Below, one piece after another: positions 35,685-44,417 of a stretch of DNA of 64,000 bases. The first letter of the stretch is position 1. Each line of letters starts with the position of its first letter. The notes beneath the pieces are model-generated. The model made no database searches. It worked only from the letters and a program-made list of their open reading frames with translations, and had not been told where the DNA came from. The DNA lies in assembly GCF_019056515.1 (NCBI RefSeq), contig NZ_CP064873.1, positions 558,001 through 622,000 on the forward strand, read 5' to 3'. The position numbers and the translations under genes were made by a program. Source of the stretch: Microbacterium paraoxydans. Its GTDB lineage: Bacteria > Actinomycetota > Actinomycetes > Actinomycetales > Microbacteriaceae.

Positions 35685-35690
35685 TAAACT
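35685..35690 (+). promoter_or_regulatory. -10 box of lysS
   Basis: TAAACT lies 27 nt before the lysS ATG, followed by AAGGAG at a normal ribosome binding distance. lysS thus has a short leader, unlike its leaderless neighbours. Confidence 0.5.
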
Positions 35691-35717
35691 GGGGAGGACT
35701 TTCAAGGAGCCCCGCAC

Positions 35718-37250
35718 ATGACTGACGCGCCCGCCGCGCCCGAAACGGCCTCGGCCGCCCCTTCCGCCGAAGAGGACATCCACGAGCAGAAGGCCGTCCG
35801 CCTCGCCAAGCGCGAGCGTCTGATCGAGAAGCGCACGGACGCCGGCGGCGGTGCGTTCCCGGTCGCGGTGCCCGTGACGCACAGCATTCCCGCGCTGCGC
35901 GCGGAGTACGGAGGCCTCGAGCCCGGCGCCGAGACCGGCGTCGTCGTCGGTGTCGCCGGCCGCGTGGTGTTCAGCCGCAACACCGGCAAGCTCTGCTTCG
36001 CGACGCTCCAGGCCGGCGACGGCTCCCGGATCCAGGCGATGGTCTCCCTCGCCAACGTCGGCGAGGAGTCGCTCGCGGACTGGAAGGAGTACGTCGACCT
36101 CGGCGACCATGTCTTCGTGCACGGTGAGGTCATCTCCAGCCGTCGAGGCGAGCTGTCGATCATGGCGGACGACTGGGCCATCGCGTCGAAGGCGATCCTC
36201 CCGCTGCCCAACGCCTACGCCGAGCTGAGCGAAGAAGGACGCGTCCGCAGTCGCTACCTCGACCTCATCGTCCGGGAGCAGGCGCGGACGACCGTGCGTG
36301 CGCGTGCGGCGGTGAACGCGAGCCTGCGGGCGACGTTCGCCTCCCACGACTACCTCGAGGTGGAGACGCCCATGCTGCAGGTGCAGCACGGCGGCGCGTC
36401 CGCTCGCCCGTTCGTCACCCACTCCAATGCGTTCGACACGGAGCTCTACCTCCGCATCGCCCCGGAGCTGTACCTCAAGCGCGCGGTCGTCGGCGGCATC
36501 GAGCGGGTCTTCGAGATCAACCGGAACTTCCGCAACGAGGGCGCCGACTCCACGCACAGCCCGGAGTTCGCGATGCTCGAGGCCTACCAGGCCTACGGCG
36601 ACTACAACCAGATGGCGGCACTGACGCAGGAACTCGTGCAGCAGGCGGCGATCGCGGTGGCCGGGTCGACCACGGTGACGTGGGCGGACGGCACCGAATA
36701 CGACCTGGGTGGCGAGTGGGACCGCATCTCGATGTACGAGTCGCTGTCGGCCGCGTCCGGGCGGACCGTCACGCCGACGGACGCCGTCGCGGACCTGATC
36801 GCCTTCGCCGAGGCGAACGGCGTCGACGTGCCGCCTCAGGCCACGCACGGCAAGCTCGTCGAGGAGCTCTGGGAGCACTTCGTGAAGGGCGACCTCGTCC
36901 GGCCGACGTTCGTCATGGACTTCCCCGTCGACACCTCCCCGCTCGTGCGGGAGCACCGCTCCGTCGAGGGCGTCGTGGAGAAGTGGGACCTCTACATCCG
37001 TGGATTCGAGCTGGCGACCGGGTACTCCGAGCTCGTGGACCCGGTCATCCAGCGTGAGCGGTTCGAGGAGCAGGCGAAGCTCGCCGCCCGCGGCGACGTC
37101 GAGGCCATGCCGATCGACCAGGAGTTCCTCCGGGCTCTGGAGCACGGCATGCCGCCGTCCGGAGGGATGGGCATGGGCATCGACCGTCTCCTGATGGCGA
37201 TCACCGGCCTGGGGATCCGCGAGACCATCCTCTTCCCGCTCGTCAAGTAG
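35718..37250 (+). CDS. lysS: Lysyl-tRNA synthetase, class II
   Basis: 510 residues. The N-terminal OB-fold (about 60-170: GVVVGVAGRVVFSRNTGKLCF) is followed by class II motifs: motif 1 (SHDYLEVETPML), motif 2 (FEINRNFRNEGADSTHSPEFAMLEAYQAYGDY split across the block) and motif 3 (GMGMGIDRLLMAITG). It charges tRNA-Lys in the cytoplasm. AAGGAG precedes the ATG. Monocistronic; the next plus-strand gene is over 1.2 kb away. Confidence 0.96.
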   Translation: MTDAPAAPETASAAPSAEEDIHEQKAVRLAKRERLIEKRTDAGGGAFPVAVPVTHSIPALRAEYGGLEPGAETGVVVGVAGRVVFSRNTGKLCFATLQAGDGSRIQAMVSLANVGEESLADWKEYVDLGDHVFVHGEVISSRRGELSIMADDWAIASKAILPLPNAYAELSEEGRVRSRYLDLIVREQARTTVRARAAVNASLRATFASHDYLEVETPMLQVQHGGASARPFVTHSNAFDTELYLRIAPELYLKRAVVGGIERVFEINRNFRNEGADSTHSPEFAMLEAYQAYGDYNQMAALTQELVQQAAIAVAGSTTVTWADGTEYDLGGEWDRISMYESLSAASGRTVTPTDAVADLIAFAEANGVDVPPQATHGKLVEELWEHFVKGDLVRPTFVMDFPVDTSPLVREHRSVEGVVEKWDLYIRGFELATGYSELVDPVIQRERFEEQAKLAARGDVEAMPIDQEFLRALEHGMPPSGGMGMGIDRLLMAITGLGIRETILFPLVK

Positions 37251-37261
37251 CAGCGGGGCGC

Positions 37262-38371
37262 TCATTCTCCTCGCCGCCCACGGAAGGCCCACTCCGGCAG
37301 GACCGCACCGCCGATCATGGCGTCGAGCAGTAGCGCGAGACTGTACGTCGGGTCGATCTCCCGCGCCATCTCGAGGTAGCGGCCCGCGTGCGTGGCGCGT
37401 CCGAGCGCCCAGGACAACCAGGCCGCGACGGTGAGCGGGCCGGGGCGTGCCTCCCGCGGGGCTCGTGCCGTGGCCTCGCGTACGGCACGAAGCGCGGTGC
37501 GGAGTCGCTCGCCGTCCGGCGCCGTGCCGCGGCCGAGGAACACACGCCCGATGTCGTCGGGCACGGGTGCCCCGGCGGCGGTGAAGGCGAGCTGCGCCTC
37601 CATGGTGCGGATGCCCTGACGGTGATCGGTCGCCCACTGCGCGATCGCCGTGTCGCGGATCGGTGGTCGCCCCAGGCACCACACGAGCGCGGCGGCGGTG
37701 AGGGGCGGGAGCGGATCCGAGGCCTCGAGAACCGATTCGAGGAACGCGGGGATGTCGTCGAGCAGAGCGGCGGCGGCGATCACCTGCGGCTCGCCGGCGC
37801 GCGTCGTGCGCTCCGGACCGAGCGCACGGTCGAGGCCGTGCAGGATGCGGGCGACCTGGCGGGCCTCCGCCGCAGGGGCGGATGGCAACGCCGCTCCGGA
37901 GAACTGGTCTCCCGAGACATCGCCGAGCGCGGCGGCCCCGGGCGGCGGAACGATGTCGGTCAGCGGATGCAGCACCGGATCGGTGTCCTCGTACCGGCTC
38001 CAGCCCTCCGGCGTCACGCACAGGGCCTCGACCACTCGGAGCCCCGCGCCCTCGGCGCAACCCAGAAGCGTGTCGACCGCCACCGCGTGCGGAAGCACGA
38101 GGCCGTCCGGCGTCTGCTCCGCCGGGGTGTCGGTGTAGACGACGACGGCCAGGGCGTCGGTCCCCGGCACCCGGACGACCAGGTCGACCGCCGCCGTGGC
38201 GTAGTGGAGGACGGGGATGACGTGATCGGGGAGGTCGAGGCGCATCGCCCCGTCGCTGCGGGAGCCCCGGAACGGGAGGAGGACGATGCTCTCGCGTGGC
38301 GTGAAGCCGGCGAGGGCGGGCACGATGGCCAGGAACTGGGCGGAGTCGGAGGCGCGGAGCACGGTTGTCAT
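37262..38371 (-). CDS. DUF4192 protein
   Basis: 369 residues. The N-terminus (SDSAQFLAIVPALAGFTPRESIVLLPFRG) is the hallmark of DUF4192; ALVVVYTD and ALGRAT..AGRYLE..REIDPTYSLA in the last 70 residues are also typical. The role is unknown and no catalytic residue set can be assigned. No good ribosome binding site or TANNNT box is seen before the ATG at 38371; the region just upstream is pyrimidine-rich. A longer frame to 38668 is rejected because it would run through the small membrane protein gene on the other strand. Confidence 0.8.
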   Translation of the reverse strand: MTTVLRASDSAQFLAIVPALAGFTPRESIVLLPFRGSRSDGAMRLDLPDHVIPVLHYATAAVDLVVRVPGTDALAVVVYTDTPAEQTPDGLVLPHAVAVDTLLGCAEGAGLRVVEALCVTPEGWSRYEDTDPVLHPLTDIVPPPGAAALGDVSGDQFSGAALPSAPAAEARQVARILHGLDRALGPERTTRAGEPQVIAAAALLDDIPAFLESVLEASDPLPPLTAAALVWCLGRPPIRDTAIAQWATDHRQGIRTMEAQLAFTAAGAPVPDDIGRVFLGRGTAPDGERLRTALRAVREATARAPREARPGPLTVAAWLSWALGRATHAGRYLEMAREIDPTYSLALLLDAMIGGAVLPEWAFRGRRGE

Positions 38372-38483
38372 GAGGAGAGGGTGACGTTTCTGCGCACGTG
38401 ACGGGGCACCGGAGGGGCGCTGTGGATGAGAATCCTGGGAAGCGCCACCTGTGCACGAGTAGTCGCTCGCGTACGATGGACGC

Positions 38484-38657
38484 ATGGACAACTTCTGGCT
38501 CGCCGCGGCATGGTCGCTCCTGCCGACGGTCGGCGTCAGCATCGTCTTCTTCGTCGTGCTTCGCGGCATCCTCCGGTTCGATCGCACGGAGCGCAAGGTG
38601 CACGCGCAGATCGAGGCCGAGGAACGCGCCGCGCGCGGGCTGCCGCCGCGCCCCTGA
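38484..38657 (+). CDS. Small (57-residue) membrane protein
   Basis: One transmembrane helix (about residues 6-30: AAAWSLLPTVGVSIVFFVVL) is followed by a basic/acidic amphipathic tail (RFDRTERKVHAQIEAEERAA). The layout, N-out or N-in single helix with a charged C-terminal helix, is common in small membrane-associated regulators. TACGAT at 38472-38477 lies 6 nt before the ATG, the same leaderless signal as in neighbouring genes. It lies 86 bp before the cardiolipin synthase gene on the same strand; a functional link is only inferred. Confidence 0.75.
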   Translation: MDNFWLAAAWSLLPTVGVSIVFFVVLRGILRFDRTERKVHAQIEAEERAARGLPPRP

Positions 38658-38743
38658 GTCCGACCCATCCGCTACTGTGAAGCGAGCGCGCCCGGTCCGG
38701 CGCGCCCCGGGGTGACCATCCTCGGTGTGGGTGAGGGGGCGAG

Positions 38744-40204
38744 ATGACCGCGGAGTCCTGGGGATGGTGGGTCGCCGCCTTCGTCCTGGTGCTCGACATC
38801 ATCATCCGCGTCACCGCGATCATCGTCATCCCGCGCAACCGCCGTCCCACCGCGGCGATGGCCTGGCTCCTCGCCGTGTTCTTCATCCCGGTGGTCGGCG
38901 TCTTCCTGTTCCTGCTGATCGGGAACCCCCGCCTGCCGCGCGCACGCCGGCGCAAGCAGGAGCAGATCAACCAGTACATCGCGGAGACCAGCGAGCACCT
39001 CCACTTCGGGACGCTCCGGCCGAACGCCCCCGCCTGGTTCGGGCCGATCGTGCAGATGAACCAGCGTCTCGGCGCCCTGCCGCTCTCCGGCGACAACGGC
39101 GCCCACCTCATCTCCGACTACCAGGAGTCGCTCGACGAGATGGCGGAGGCCATCCGCACGGCGCAGGAGTACGTGCACGTCGAGTTCTACATCCTGCAGT
39201 CCGACGACTCGACGGACAACTTCTTCCGCGCCCTCGAAGAGGTGGCTGCGCGGGGTGTGGCCGTGCGCGTGCTCCTCGACCACTGGGCGAACCGGGGCAA
39301 GCCGCGCTACCGCCAGACCATCGCCCGCCTGAACGACATGGGTGCGGAGTGGCACCTGATGCTTCCCGTGCAGCCGCTCAAGGGCAAGATGCAGCGCCCG
39401 GATCTTCGCAATCACCGCAAGCTCCTCGTCGTGGACGGCAACATCGCCTTCCTGGGGTCGCAGAACATCACGGACTCCACCTACAACCTGCCGAAGAACA
39501 TCCGGCGGGGCCTGCACTGGGTCGACCTGATGGTCCGCCTGGATGGGCCGGTGGTGCTGAGCGTCAACGCGATCTTCCTCAGCGACTGGTACAGCGAGAC
39601 GGACGTCGTGCTCGAGGAGATCGACATCTCGCACGCCAACATCGGCTCCGGCGACCTGGACTGTCAGGTGGTGCCGTCCGGCCCGGGCTTCGAGGTGGAG
39701 AACAACCTGCGGCTCTTCCTCGCCCTCCTGTACGCGGCGAAGAAGCAGATCATGATCGTCAGTCCCTACTTCGTCCCGGACGAGGCCCTGCTGCTCGCGG
39801 TCACCGCGGCCGTCGACCGCGGTGTCGAGGTGCAGCTGTTCGTCTCGGAGGAGGGCGACCAGGCGATGGTCTACCACGCCCAGCGCAGCTACTACGAGGC
39901 GCTGCTCCGGGCGGGCGTGCGGATCTGGATGTACCGGAAGCCCTACATCCTCCACACCAAGAGCCTGACGATCGACGACGAGGTGGCCGTCATCGGCTCC
40001 AGCAACATGGACATGCGCTCCTTCGGTCTGAACCTCGAGGTCTCGATGCTCGTGCGCGGCGAGGAGTTCGTCGCCGAGATGCGCGAGGTCGAGGACAAGT
40101 ACCGGTCGCTGAGCCGGGAGCTGACGCTCGAGGAGTGGCTGCAGCAGCCGCTGCGCTCCACCGTGCTCGACAATCTCGCGCGGCTCACCTCCGCTCTGCA
40201 GTGA
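38744..40204 (+). CDS. cls: Cardiolipin synthase (phospholipase D superfamily)
   Basis: 486 residues. Two N-terminal TM helices (about 5-30 and 38-60, PLD-nuclease N-terminal domain) are followed by two HKD motifs: HRKLLVVDG (H224, K226, D231) and HTKSLTIDD (H404, K406, D411). This is the bacterial two-HKD form that condenses two phosphatidylglycerols to cardiolipin and glycerol at the membrane. The ATG follows a purine-rich GGGGGCGAG stretch. No operon partner other than the small membrane protein upstream. Confidence 0.9.
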   Translation: MTAESWGWWVAAFVLVLDIIIRVTAIIVIPRNRRPTAAMAWLLAVFFIPVVGVFLFLLIGNPRLPRARRRKQEQINQYIAETSEHLHFGTLRPNAPAWFGPIVQMNQRLGALPLSGDNGAHLISDYQESLDEMAEAIRTAQEYVHVEFYILQSDDSTDNFFRALEEVAARGVAVRVLLDHWANRGKPRYRQTIARLNDMGAEWHLMLPVQPLKGKMQRPDLRNHRKLLVVDGNIAFLGSQNITDSTYNLPKNIRRGLHWVDLMVRLDGPVVLSVNAIFLSDWYSETDVVLEEIDISHANIGSGDLDCQVVPSGPGFEVENNLRLFLALLYAAKKQIMIVSPYFVPDEALLLAVTAAVDRGVEVQLFVSEEGDQAMVYHAQRSYYEALLRAGVRIWMYRKPYILHTKSLTIDDEVAVIGSSNMDMRSFGLNLEVSMLVRGEEFVAEMREVEDKYRSLSRELTLEEWLQQPLRSTVLDNLARLTSALQ

Positions 40205-40261
40205 TCGCGCGATCCGTCAACCCCGGTTTCGAGGAGCGGAACCCGCCGCTACCCTGAGGGC

Positions 40262-41008
40262 ATGACTCCCCGCAGGCTCGTGCTCGCCGTGTCCTCCGCG
40301 CTCGCCGCGGCCCTCGTCCTCGCCGGCTGCACGGTCGGTCCCGGCGGAGCCGCACCGCATTCGACGTCCGACCCCTCCAGCGGCCCGGGAAGCGCCGGGA
40401 GCGCGGACGACCAGGACGACATGGACGGAGCGCTCCTCGACGACGGGCGGATGTTCGCTGTCGTCAGCTGGGGGTCGTCGACCTGCCTCCCCCAGGTGGA
40501 CGAGGTCTCTGCCGAGGGGCAGCGGGTCTCCGTCACGCTCGTCGAGCCGGAAGGTGACGGCGCCACGGAGCAGGCCTGCACGGCGGACCTCGCGCCCCGG
40601 GCCAGCCTCGGAGCGCTGCCGGACGGCGTCGACCCGACCAAGGACGTGACGCTGGTGGTGACGTACGGCGACCTGATCGACGAGATCGACGTCGACGGCG
40701 ACCCCGCCGCCACGGCCACTCCCGGTTCGTCGACCGAGTACCAGCCGTCCGCGGCCTGGTTCGACGACGGCGGTCTGGTGCTGCTGACCTGGGGCTCCTC
40801 CAGCTGTGCTCCGGTCGTCGACTCCGTCGAAGCGGACGGCTCGACGGGAACCGTGACCTTCGTCACGGACGAGGATCAGGTGTGCACCATGGACATGGCG
40901 CCGCGGGCCACGGTGGTCGAGTTCGCCGAGGACGAGGTCGACGACGACGCCCCGTTTAAACTGACGCTCGTCGGCGGCGGTCTCGACGGCACGGTCGAGG
41001 TCCGCTGA
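40262..41008 (+). CDS. Lipoprotein with an internal tandem duplication
   Basis: 248 residues. The signal peptide ends in a lipobox LAGC (Cys23). The mature protein contains two related ~90-residue halves: FAVVSWGSSTCLPQVDEV..ACTADLAPRASLGAL and LVLLTWGSSSCAPVVDSV..VCTMDMAPRATVVEF, each with a conserved Cys pair (SSTC/QACT; SSSC/QVCT) that probably forms a disulfide. An acidic linker precedes and joins them. I do not recognise a named family. The start is leaderless (TACCCT at 40250-40255, 6 nt before the ATG). It converges on the lipid kinase gene. Confidence 0.8.
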   Translation: MTPRRLVLAVSSALAAALVLAGCTVGPGGAAPHSTSDPSSGPGSAGSADDQDDMDGALLDDGRMFAVVSWGSSTCLPQVDEVSAEGQRVSVTLVEPEGDGATEQACTADLAPRASLGALPDGVDPTKDVTLVVTYGDLIDEIDVDGDPAATATPGSSTEYQPSAAWFDDGGLVLLTWGSSSCAPVVDSVEADGSTGTVTFVTDEDQVCTMDMAPRATVVEFAEDEVDDDAPFKLTLVGGGLDGTVEVR

Positions 41009-41022
41009 GTCGGACGCCCTCG

Positions 41023-42021
41023 TCAGAGGATGTGCACCGGGTGACCGGTGGGCAGCGCGAGCAGAAGCGCGCCGGGGTCGGCTCGACACGTGAGGTGCAC
41101 GGCCTCGCCGAACTCGTCGCCGTCGAGCTCGACGGGTGTGGGGGCGGAGGCGGCGGCCTCGGCGCGGGCACCGCGGAAGTAGTGCACCGAGGCATCCGTG
41201 CCGCGGCGCTCGAGCACGAACCGACCGGCACGTGAGCGGCGCAGCACGGAGTTGTCCCACCAGATCTTGCGCCAGACCCCGAGCCAGCCGAGCACGCCGG
41301 TCGGCTGGATGACCGCCACGTCGAGGGTCGCATCGGTGATGGAGGCGTCCGGGATGAGGGAGATGCCGGCCGGAAGCGTGCCGCAGTTCGCGAACAGGAT
41401 GCTGTGCACCTTGGTGGAATGCAGGCGCCCCGTGCCGATCTGGTACACCGCCCGGAAGGGCTTGGCGCGGGGGAGGGATCGGGCGGCGCCGTCGACGTAG
41501 GCGATCCAGCCGACGGACTTCTTCAGGTCGGCACGGGTGTTCGCGATCATGTCGGCGTCGAGGCCGATGCCGGCGAGCACGACGAAGGCGTGCTCCTCCT
41601 CGGAGCCGTCCTCCCTGGTCATCCGCGCCCAGCCGATGTCGATCGGATGACGGAAGTCGCCGAGGGCGGCGCGGATCATCTCCGCCGGGTCGGCCAGCGG
41701 CAGCCCGAGATTCCGGGCGAGGAGGTTCCCGGTGCCGCTCGGCAGGATGGCGAGGGGGACCCCCGTGCCGGCGATGGCCTCCGCGACGGCGCGCACCGTC
41801 CCGTCTCCGCCGGCCACGAGCACCACATCCACGCCGCGCGCCAGTGCCTCGGCCGTCGCCCCCTGGCCCGCATCCTCCACGGTCGTCGGATAGAAGGCGG
41901 GGTGATCCCATCCCGCCTCTCGGGACAGATCGCGGACCTGCGCGCGCAGGCGCTTCCCGTCGACCTTCACGGGGTTGTACACGAGCGCCGCCTGCTTCAG
42001 AACGCGGGGACTCGTGGTCAT
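41023..42021 (-). CDS. Diacylglycerol kinase family lipid kinase
   Basis: 332 residues. The DAGK_cat signature VAGGDGTVRAVAEAI and LPSGTGNLLARNLG are intact, and AALVYNPVKVDG matches the N-terminus. The family phosphorylates diacylglycerol or related lipids (YegS/BmrU/DgkB type). The start at 42021 is leaderless: TAGAGT on the minus strand (42028-42033) is 6 nt upstream. It is divergent from serS with overlapping promoter regions; phospholipid synthesis is a shared theme with cls upstream. The exact lipid substrate cannot be assigned. Confidence 0.9.
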   Translation of the reverse strand: MTTSPRVLKQAALVYNPVKVDGKRLRAQVRDLSREAGWDHPAFYPTTVEDAGQGATAEALARGVDVVLVAGGDGTVRAVAEAIAGTGVPLAILPSGTGNLLARNLGLPLADPAEMIRAALGDFRHPIDIGWARMTREDGSEEEHAFVVLAGIGLDADMIANTRADLKKSVGWIAYVDGAARSLPRAKPFRAVYQIGTGRLHSTKVHSILFANCGTLPAGISLIPDASITDATLDVAVIQPTGVLGWLGVWRKIWWDNSVLRRSRAGRFVLERRGTDASVHYFRGARAEAAASAPTPVELDGDEFGEAVHLTCRADPGALLLALPTGHPVHIL

Positions 42022-42119
42022 GGCGCTACTCTAGACCGGCATCCGCCGAGGGGCGGGACGCCGGTGGAGGGAAAACCAGGACGCCCGGTCCCGCGCCGCG
42101 CACCTCGTAGACTTGCGGA

Positions 42120-43424
42120 ATGATCGACCTCGCACTCCTCCGCGAAAATCCGGAGATCGTCCGCCGTTCGCAGGCTGCCCGTGGCAACGACCAGAGCACC
42201 GTCGACGTCGCACTCGAGGCCGACCGATCGCGCCGCGCGGCACTGGCCGCGTTCGAGGAGCTCCGCGCGGAGCAGAACGCCTTCGGCAAGCAGGTCGCGA
42301 AGGCGCCCAAGGAGGAGAAGGCCGCCCTGGTCGCGCAGGCGAAGGACCTCGCCGACCGGGTCAAGCAGGCCCAGCACGCGGCCAACGAGGCCGCCGACGC
42401 CGCGGCTGCAGCCCTCGCCCGGATCGAGAACGTCGTCATCGACGGTGTTCCCGCCGGCGGTGAGGAGGACTTCGTCGAGCTGCGGCGCGTCGGGGAGGTG
42501 CCGGCGTTCGACTTCGAGCCGCGGGATCACCTCGAGCTCGGGGAGATGCTCGGCGCGATCGACATGGAGCGCGGTGCCAAGGTCTCCGGCGCGCGGTTCT
42601 ACTTCCTCCGCGGAATCGGCGCCCGCCTCGAGATCGCACTCATGAACCTCGCCCTCGACAAGGCGCTGCAGAACGGCTTCGTCCCGCTGATCACGCCCAC
42701 GCTCGTGCGTCCGGAGATCATGCAGGGCACCGGCTTCCTCGGCGAGCACGCCGATGAGGTCTACCACCTCGACAAGGACGACGACCTCTACCTCGTCGGC
42801 ACCAGCGAGGTCGCGCTCGCCGGGTACCACAAGGACGAGATCGTCGACCTCGCGCGCGGGGCCCTCCGGTACGCCGGATGGTCGACCTGCTACCGCCGGG
42901 AGGCCGGCTCGCACGGCAAGGACACCCGCGGAATCATCCGCGTGCACCAGTTCAACAAGCTGGAGATGTTCGTCTACACGACCGCCGAGGACGCCGAGGC
43001 GGAGCACCTGCGGCTCGTCGCGCTGCAGGAGGAGATGCTGACCTCGCTCGGCCTCGCCTACCGGGTGATCGACGTCGCCGCAGGAGACCTCGGGTCGAGC
43101 GCGGCGCGGAAGTACGACATCGAGGCCTGGGTGCCCACTCAGGGCGCCTTCCGCGAGCTGACCTCCACGTCGAACTGCACGACCTTCCAGGCGCGGCGTC
43201 TCGACGTCCGGTACCGCCCGGCCGCGGAGGACGGCGGGACGGCGCCGAAGACCCAGCACGTCGCGACGCTCAACGGCACGCTTGCGACCACGCGCTGGAT
43301 CGTCGCCCTGCTCGAGACGCACCAGCAGGCGGACGGCTCGGTGCGGGTCCCCGAGGTCCTGCGCCCCTACCTCGGCGGACTCGAGGTGATCCGCCCGCTC
43401 GCCGACGAGCAGGCCGCCCGATGA
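42120..43424 (+). CDS. serS: Seryl-tRNA synthetase
   Basis: 434 residues. The N-terminal long antiparallel coiled coil (about 28-105) binds tRNA-Ser; the class II core follows with [36 protein letters not shown] and the C-terminal [17 protein letters not shown]. It charges tRNA-Ser, of which two genes lie in this window. The start is leaderless: TAGACT at 42108-42113, 6 nt before the ATG. It overlaps the downstream HAD gene by ATGA. Confidence 0.96.
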   Translation: MIDLALLRENPEIVRRSQAARGNDQSTVDVALEADRSRRAALAAFEELRAEQNAFGKQVAKAPKEEKAALVAQAKDLADRVKQAQHAANEAADAAAAALARIENVVIDGVPAGGEEDFVELRRVGEVPAFDFEPRDHLELGEMLGAIDMERGAKVSGARFYFLRGIGARLEIALMNLALDKALQNGFVPLITPTLVRPEIMQGTGFLGEHADEVYHLDKDDDLYLVGTSEVALAGYHKDEIVDLARGALRYAGWSTCYRREAGSHGKDTRGIIRVHQFNKLEMFVYTTAEDAEAEHLRLVALQEEMLTSLGLAYRVIDVAAGDLGSSAARKYDIEAWVPTQGAFRELTSTSNCTTFQARRLDVRYRPAAEDGGTAPKTQHVATLNGTLATTRWIVALLETHQQADGSVRVPEVLRPYLGGLEVIRPLADEQAAR

Positions 43425-44242
43425 CAGCGCCCTGGCTGGTCGGCCTCGACGTCGACGGGACCATCCTCCTGCAGGACGAGACGATGAGCCCCGGCGTGCC
43501 CGAGGCCGTCGCCCGGGTGCGGGACGCGGGTCATGTGGTGACCATCGCGACGGGACGAAGCTGGATGGCGACCCGCCGCTACGTGGAGGAGCTCGGGCTG
43601 ACCGCGGACTACGTGGTGTGCTCCAACGGTGCGGTGACCATGCGCCGTGACGGCGACGAGTGGGAGCGCTGGCACGTCGAGACCTTCGACCCGACGCCGG
43701 TGCTCGCCCTGCTCCAGGAGCGCCTTCCGGACGCGCGCTACATGGTCGAGCTCGGGTCGGGGCAGCGGCTGTTCACGGAGCAGCTCGACGACTGGACGCT
43801 CGACGGCGGCCGCCAGGTCGACTTCGAGGAGCTCGGGGCCCTCCCCGTCTCCCGCATCGTCGTCGTCTCGCCCGGACACGATGAGGACGACTTCCACCGA
43901 CTCGTCGCCGACGCCGGACTCAACGAGGTCTCGTATGCGATCGGCTGGACGGCGTGGCTGGACATCGCCCCCCAGGGCGTCGACAAGGGGACGGCGCTGG
44001 AGCGCGTGCGCGACGAGCTCGGCCTCGACGCGGCCCGGGTCCTCGTCGCCGGGGACGGACGCAACGACATCGGCATGTTCGGCTGGGCGCGCACCGGCGG
44101 CGGCCGCGCCGTGGCCATGGGACAGGCGCCCGCCGAGGTGAAGGACGCCGCGGGTGAGGTGACCGCCGACGTCGAGCAGGGAGGGCTTGCGGCGGCGCTG
44201 AACACGCTTCCAGCACCCGCCCAGGTCGACGCAGGAGAATAG
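43421..44242 (+). CDS. HAD-superfamily Cof-type hydrolase
   Basis: 273 residues. Motif [10 protein letters not shown] (nucleophile Asp, acid/base Asp), motif II IATGRS, motif III lysine in QGVDKGTAL and motif [16 protein letters not shown] are complete, and the C2B cap fold is that of Cof/IIB hydrolases, which dephosphorylate sugar phosphates or pyridoxal phosphate and other small phosphoesters. It is coupled to serS by an ATGA overlap, a common actinobacterial pair. No specific substrate can be inferred. Confidence 0.9.
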   Translation: MTAPWLVGLDVDGTILLQDETMSPGVPEAVARVRDAGHVVTIATGRSWMATRRYVEELGLTADYVVCSNGAVTMRRDGDEWERWHVETFDPTPVLALLQERLPDARYMVELGSGQRLFTEQLDDWTLDGGRQVDFEELGALPVSRIVVVSPGHDEDDFHRLVADAGLNEVSYAIGWTAWLDIAPQGVDKGTALERVRDELGLDAARVLVAGDGRNDIGMFGWARTGGGRAVAMGQAPAEVKDAAGEVTADVEQGGLAAALNTLPAPAQVDAGE

Positions 44243-44250
44243 AACTCGGC

Positions 44251-44256
44251 TAGACT
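44251..44256 (+). promoter_or_regulatory. Probable -10 box of tRNA-Ser
   Basis: TAGACT lies 29 nt before the mature 5' end of tRNA-Ser(UGA), immediately after the HAD stop codon. Confidence 0.4.
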
Positions 44257-44284
44257 CGCGCCTGGTCGGCAGATGTTTCTGTCG

Positions 44285-44369
44285 GGAGGGTTGTCCGAGC
44301 GGCCGATGGAGCTGGTCTTGAAAACCAGTGGGCAGAGATGTCTCGTGGGTTCGAATCCCACACCCTCCG
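44285..44369 (+). tRNA. tRNA-Ser (TGA)
   Basis: An 85-nt class II tRNA: acceptor GGAGGGT/ACCCTCC, anticodon loop CTTGAAA (anticodon TGA), long variable arm GGGCAGAGATGTCTC, discriminator G and GGTTCGAATCC. It follows the HAD gene and precedes the LytR-CpsA-Psr gene. Confidence 0.95.
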
Positions 44370-44417
44370 CTTCCTGAGCGCGGTACCCCCGCCGTCGCTG
44401 AATTCGAAAGGGCCCGA

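Noticed and set aside
35424..38603. 1059-codon minus-strand frame opposite lysS
   Set aside because: The frame is antisense to lysS and shares bases with the DUF2207 and DUF4192 genes; residue composition is that of a shadow frame.
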